Origin: Dehalococcoidia bacterium
GTDB taxonomy: Bacteria > Chloroflexota > Dehalococcoidia > GIF9 > AB-539-J10
DNA: 6,097 bases
Reading direction: 5' to 3'
NCBI GenBank assembly: GCA_003562555.1
Contig: PWUO01000184.1
Location: 1-6,097, forward strand
Part shown: one piece after another, positions 5,635 through 6,097 of the stretch
Position numbering within the stretch: the stretch's first letter is position 1
Layout: every line of letters begins with the position of its first letter
Translations under genes and position numbers: made by a program
Notes under the pieces: generated by a model
Seen by the model: the letters and a program-made list of their open reading frames with translations, nothing else
Told to the model about the DNA's origin: nothing
The model's database searches: none

Positions 5635-6097
5635 ATGGAGTCAATCGTAACCGGAATGAAGTCGCACATCGGTCGACACCTGCTCCCGCGAGCGCTTCCG
5701 GCGGCCCTGTTGGCCGCCGCAGTTGTGCTTTCCGCTATCCCGGGGGCGGCCAGTGCGAATGAATCTCTCTCGACGTGGTCGCCTACCCGCACCCCTTCGC
5801 ACGAGGACCTCGTGATACTGCCCGGTTCTGACATCATCGACTACGCGGTGGCGGGACCAACTGGCGAAACCCTCTACGCCATCGGACTCTGGTATGACGA
5901 GTGTCTTACGGACACAGATGAATACCAGTACTGGTCCGACGGTGAGAACGTGCTGCATGATCGGCTCGTGCCAAGATTGTGGAAGTCGACCGACCGTGGC
6001 GTCACGTGGAAGGACATCACGTCGAACTTACAGGATGCCGCGCGAATGCCAGCCGGGGAGCAGTTCGTCTTCTTCTCGGCCATCGCCGCAGCCCCGG
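5635..6097 (+). CDS. Secreted Asp-box (BNR/sialidase-like beta-propeller) protein, N-terminal part (cut by the window end)
   Basis: One hundred and fifty-four codons are visible, and the frame is open to the window end. Residues 1-41 form a Sec signal peptide: a basic start, a hydrophobic core (ALLAAAVVLSAI, 24-35) and ASA before the cleavage point, about residues 41/42. The mature start is Asn-Glu. IDYAVAGPTGETLYAIGLWY (68-87) looks like a first propeller blade. LWKSTDRGVTWKDIT (115-129) holds a classic Asp-box (S-x-D-x-G-x-T-W), the hairpin marker of BNR/sialidase-type propellers and of related surface and S-layer-like proteins. The start could also be the GTG at 5620, five codons upstream, or the ATG at 5656. 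None has a clear ribosome-binding site, so I take the ATG at 5635 with reserve. Further blades would lie outside the window. Enzymatic activity is not shown by one Asp-box. Confidence 0.78.
   Translation, partial: MESIVTGMKSHIGRHLLPRALPAALLAAAVVLSAIPGAASANESLSTWSPTRTPSHEDLVILPGSDIIDYAVAGPTGETLYAIGLWYDECLTDTDEYQYWSDGENVLHDRLVPRLWKSTDRGVTWKDITSNLQDAARMPAGEQFVFFSAIAAAP

Noticed and set aside
1..6097. Mobile elements, CRISPR arrays, tRNA genes or toxin-antitoxin pairs
   Set aside because: No terminal inverted repeats, transposase motifs, regularly spaced repeats, cloverleaf-like sequences or small paired genes were seen.

Overview
The window is about 60 % GC, gene-dense and bacterial. It holds six complete protein genes and two cut by the window edges. 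All are on the + strand except the partial transporter at the left edge. The gene families (a membrane-anchored ClpP-fold protease, an ECF sigma factor with a single-pass partner, a SIMPL lipoprotein, a stand-alone DUF362 protein and a secreted Asp-box protein), the GC content and the lack of a zinc-type anti-sigma motif would fit a Chloroflexota (Dehalococcoidia-like) genome. That placement is an inference from general impression. No rRNA or taxonomic marker is present.

Layout. 1-233 (-): N-terminus of a LysE/RhtB-type amino-acid exporter, read divergently from the next gene. 234-382: divergent control region with a promoter-like element for each direction and a 22-bp-phased direct repeat lying on the transporter promoter. 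383-1252 (+): SDH_sah/ClpP-fold serine protease with an N-terminal membrane anchor. 1253-1600: long leader without a convincing gene, holding two candidate -10 elements. 1601-2125, 2109-2981 and 3048-3818 (+): an apparent three-gene unit of ECF sigma factor, overlapping single-pass membrane protein (likely anti-sigma, with a BsuPI-like outer domain) and SIMPL/DUF541 lipoprotein. It is closed by a strong intrinsic terminator at 3847-3878. 3993-4538 (+): two-helix membrane protein of unknown function with its own promoter. 4757-5545 (+): short DUF362 protein, also with its own promoter-like element. 5635-6097 (+, cut by the window end): secreted protein with a signal peptide and one Asp-box (BNR) motif, preceded by the best promoter in the window.

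How the genes may work together. The most coherent unit is the sigma / membrane partner / SIMPL lipoprotein group. It looks like an envelope-sensing circuit: a cytoplasmic sigma factor held by a transmembrane protein whose outer domain resembles the BsuPI protease-inhibitor fold, with a cell-surface lipoprotein as co-expressed output. The membrane protease just upstream could act in the same compartment, but it appears to be a separate transcription unit and no direct link is visible.

A second pattern concerns translation starts. The protease, membrane partner, SIMPL, two-helix and DUF362 genes have clear Shine-Dalgarno sequences. The two edge genes have none, and their promoter-like elements sit so close to the start codon that leaderless or very short-leader mRNAs are predicted. 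Nothing here is a recognisable defence system, mobile element, CRISPR array or RNA gene.
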